Assembly: GCA_020052635.1 (NCBI GenBank)
Contig: JAGVOR010000196.1
Span: 1 to 7,132, forward strand
DNA: 7,132 nt
Reading direction: 5' to 3'
DNA from: Candidatus Omnitrophota bacterium
GTDB lineage: Bacteria; Omnitrophota; Gorgyraeia; Gygaellales; Profunditerraquicolaceae
A model generated the notes under the pieces. The model was not told where the DNA came from. It ran no database searches and was given only the letters and a program-made list of their open reading frames with translations. The position numbers were made by a program, and so were the translations under genes. This document shows positions 5,878 to 7,132 of this stretch, piece by piece; the first letter of the stretch is position 1, and each line of letters opens with the position of its first letter.

Positions 5878-6644
5878 CTAATCAACCTATACTTTCCGTG
5901 CCCTACAAACTCCAAATAACCTTTATCTCTCAAAAATTGTAACTGTTGACGAATCTTATCTTTGATATGCTTATTATTTGGGTGTTTCCCCTTGAGCGAT
6001 TTCTCAAACGAATAAATTTCACCAATGTTAAATTCGCGCTTAGCAAGTTGATCGATACAACCCATGATGTCCAAAATCCAACCCCTAGCAGTAATTTCTC
6101 CTTCTTCTCTTAAAAATAAGGTCCTTTCCCAATCACTTATGATTTTACTTTTTGGTTTAATTTGTTTATCTTTAACGTAATAAATTCTTCCGGTTAGCGG
6201 GATATTTTGGAGAGAAATATTACAACCAGCCCAACCTGCTCTTCTTGCCGATAAAGCGAGAGGCTTTCTTCTCTCGATTATCTGTGGTACGAAAAAATGC
6301 TTTGGTATCACGAAAAAATTTATCGCCTCAAAACTTCGCAAACTATAATTTAAAAGAAAGAAGTTAGGATTATTATTACTTTGCAATCGCTCAATCATCG
6401 TTCTATATGCCCCATCTACAATTTTATTACCAATAGTACCTTTCTTGCTTTTTAGCTCGAATTCTTCCTTGCAATCTAAACAAAAAAAATCAGCAACGGG
6501 TCTATTATTTTCATAATTCTTAATGTCACTACCGCAAGCCGGACAAAAAATCTCACGACTTACCCAATCTTCAGCCATAACTCTAATCTTTTGTGAATTA
6601 CTATTATATGGCCGAGCAATCTGTTTGTTAAAAGTTAATTCCAT
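5874..6644 (-). CDS. dpnI: DpnI-type restriction endonuclease, cuts adenine-methylated GATC
   Basis: The 256-residue protein aligns with pneumococcal DpnI (254 residues) from end to end. Shared landmarks are MEL-F at the start, SNSQK, EDWV-R, ENNRPVADF, EEFELKSKKG, NNPNFF, RKPLA, ARRAGW-GCNI, and HIKEKIRQQLQ-LRDK-like text near the end. The PD-(D/E)xK site is intact: D52, E63 and K65, matching Asp53, Glu64 and Lys66 of DpnI. Cys 34, 37, 55 and 58 form the zinc site. Trp138 corresponds to the tryptophan reported to sense the paired methyl groups. Residues from about 185 form the winged helix that also reads methylated GATC. Start: ATG 6644 gives the DpnI N-terminus and has AAGGA 10 bases upstream; an upstream TTG (6671) does not. 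No methylase is nearby, as expected, since unmodified host DNA is not a substrate. AT-rich composition suggests transfer. Confidence 0.96.
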   Translation of the reverse strand: MELTFNKQIARPYNSNSQKIRVMAEDWVSREIFCPACGSDIKNYENNRPVADFFCLDCKEEFELKSKKGTIGNKIVDGAYRTMIERLQSNNNPNFFLLNYSLRSFEAINFFVIPKHFFVPQIIERRKPLALSARRAGWAGCNISLQNIPLTGRIYYVKDKQIKPKSKIISDWERTLFLREEGEITARGWILDIMGCIDQLAKREFNIGEIYSFEKSLKGKHPNNKHIKDKIRQQLQFLRDKGYLEFVGHGKYRLIR

Positions 6645-6664
6645 TAAGAAAATATCCTTCCGAT

Positions 6665-6697
6665 AAAACAAAAACCCTCGCCATTTCTAGCAAGGGC
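6665..6697 (-). terminator. Intrinsic terminator or attenuator hairpin just upstream of dpnI
   Basis: On the minus strand CCCTTGC (6696-6690) pairs with GCGAGGG (6681-6675), seven pairs with one G-U, around an 8-base loop. TTTTTGTTTT (6674-6665) follows immediately. The U-run lies on the minus strand only, so it stops leftward transcription. It ends about 20 bases before the dpnI start, and the AAGGA site begins just after it. Since no promoter fits in between, dpnI must be read through the hairpin or from a promoter overlapping it; TATAAC at about 6711-6716 is a possible -10 without a good -35. Confidence 0.7.
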
Positions 6698-6750
6698 TAA
6701 ATTTAATCTATGTTATAACTTTCCCCGACCACCCCATCACTACCCCCTTA

Positions 6751-6909
6751 TTTTGGGTAAAGTAGACATCCCGCCACCGGGTGACGATCTTTTATTGGCC
6801 GAGGGGTGACACGTAGGCGGGTCCCCTGACGCGCGCAACGCAAGTGAGCACGGCAGGGTGCCGCAGTGGCAGGACCCCGAGGCCATAAAAATGTCCCCAC
6901 TAACCAAAC
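6751..6909. repeat. MITE-like GC-rich element with imperfect terminal inverted repeats
   Basis: Bases 6751-6769 and 6891-6909 are inverted relative to each other at 13 of 19 positions, including ATGTC at the inner end and CCAAA near the outer end. Between them the DNA is far more GC-rich than its surroundings. An inner long stem pairs 6790-6807 with 6873-6890: UUUUAU, GGCC, a GA/GA internal mismatch, then GGGGU, with one bulged base. Inside is a perfect small hairpin CGGCA-GGG-TGCCG (6851-6863). There is no ORF and no U-run after the stem. It could be a non-autonomous transposable element, the relic end of an insertion sequence, or a structured RNA gene. Confidence 0.45.
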
Positions 6910-7002
6910 TTTCGTCGAACTAGGCCTAGATGTTACGGTTGGCTACATCGAGCTAAGCCTGAATCAGGCGCTTGTAAAGTGTATATTGGTAACGCTCGAT
7001 GT

Positions 7003-7042
7003 AAAATTAAATTACTTACATTTCTTGGGGTAATTTAATTTT
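7003..7042. terminator. AT-rich perfect hairpin of inner repeat unit C1
   Basis: AAAATTAAATTAC (7003-7015) and GTAATTTAATTTT (7030-7042) form a 13-bp perfect inverted repeat around a 14-base loop. It occupies the same place relative to the repeat arm as hairpins A and B, but has almost no GC core, so it would be a weak terminator. Its sequence is unlike the others although the shape is kept. Confidence 0.5.
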
Positions 7043-7070
7043 GATATTCGAATGTTGAAACGTTCGACGT

Positions 7071-7110
7071 AAAAAAATCCGGTTTGATTTAAATCTATCC
7101 GGATTTTTTT
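7071..7110. terminator. Strong bidirectional terminator hairpin of outer repeat unit C2
   Basis: AAAAAAATCCGG (7071-7082) and CCGGATTTTTTT (7099-7110) form a 12-bp perfect stem with a 16-base loop. A CCGG core next to seven T residues gives a good intrinsic terminator in either direction. It would stop transcription entering from beyond the right end, or terminate rightward transcripts. Confidence 0.8.
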
Positions 7111-7132
7111 ATCTTTTTATCTTTGCCCAGAA

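Larger units (their letters stand above)
6913..7110 (+). repeat. Repeat copy C: outer unit C2 interrupted by inner unit C1
   Basis: Outer unit C2 has arms CGTCGAAC (6913-6920) and GTTCGACG (7062-7069), pairing at 8 of 8, with core TAGGCCTAGAT after the first arm and its hairpin at 7071-7110. Its interior is split at 6945/7043. If the two pieces (6932-6945 and 7043-7061) are joined they match the interior of copy B at 22 of 32 bases. The inserted piece, 6946-7042, is a complete unit C1: arms CATCGAGC (6946-6953) and GCTCGATG (6994-7001), core TAAGCCTGAAT, terminal GTAAC, and its own hairpin. The orientation is opposite to copies A and B. Confidence 0.7.
6672..7132. other. Gene-free stretch upstream of dpnI
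   Basis: I find no supportable coding frame here. The stretch holds the dpnI-proximal terminator, a C-rich segment (6723-6747), the GC-rich palindromic element with terminal inverted repeats (6751-6909), and the nested repeat copy C with two hairpins (6913-7110). The final 22 bases are T-rich and unassigned. Confidence 0.6.

Noticed and set aside
6645..6671. Nine-residue N-terminal extension of the DpnI homologue from a TTG start
   Set aside because: The extension contains the ribosome site of the ATG at 6644 and has no counterpart in DpnI.
6723..6747. G-rich minus-strand stretch as a G-quadruplex in the dpnI promoter
   Set aside because: Only three runs of four or more G residues occur; a fourth is just GG, so at best a weak two-tier structure, with nothing else to support it.
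1168..7069. Repeat arms as integron attC recombination sites
   Set aside because: attC sites need AAC/GTT core boxes at their ends; copies A, B and C1 lack them, and only C2 has them by chance. No integrase or cassette array is seen.

Overview
The window reads as part of a Gram-negative-type bacterial chromosome. It encodes a lipoprotein with a lipobox, an outer-membrane beta-barrel protein ending in phenylalanine, and several exported proteins. The mix of LOG, GYD, PsbP-like and YwqK-repeat proteins suits an uncultivated, probably anaerobic lineage, and Omnitrophota is my guess, not something the sequence proves. All thirteen recognised genes lie on the minus strand, so transcription runs from high to low coordinates. 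I saw no tRNA, rRNA, CRISPR array or transposase gene.

Read in transcription order, the right end (about 6700-7132) carries no gene. It holds a GC-rich palindromic element flanked by imperfect inverted repeats (6751-6909), then two copies of an arm-plus-hairpin repeat, one nested inside the other (6913-7110). Next comes a tightly overlapped three-gene operon (6644 to 5495): a convincing DpnI homologue, which cuts GATC only when the adenine is methylated, followed by two small cysteine-rich, probably zinc-binding proteins of unknown function. No adenine methylase gene is present, as expected for this type of enzyme.

A second series (5390 to 1979) encodes a very short pilin-like protein with a prepilin peptidase motif, a small membrane protein, an iron-sulfur-flavoprotein-like reductase, an exported PsbP-like protein, an exported protein made of sixteen exact 24-residue YwqK/MORN-like repeats plus a half repeat, and a GYD-domain protein. 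The first two of these genes and the dpnI operon look more AT-rich than the rest, which suggests acquired DNA. A LOG-family nucleotide phosphoribohydrolase follows (1830 to 1276), apparently starting at ATC. The left end holds a short lipoprotein, a beta-barrel protein and the N-terminal part of an exported flavodoxin, probably one operon.

The most novel feature is a repeat family in three intergenic regions (1124-1269, 1848-1953, 6913-7110). Each complete unit has 8-base complementary arms around a conserved core, followed within one or two bases by a palindromic terminator-like hairpin. Arm sequences differ between copies with matching changes on both sides, so pairing is preserved. In two places the hairpin sits directly before a start codon on the minus strand.
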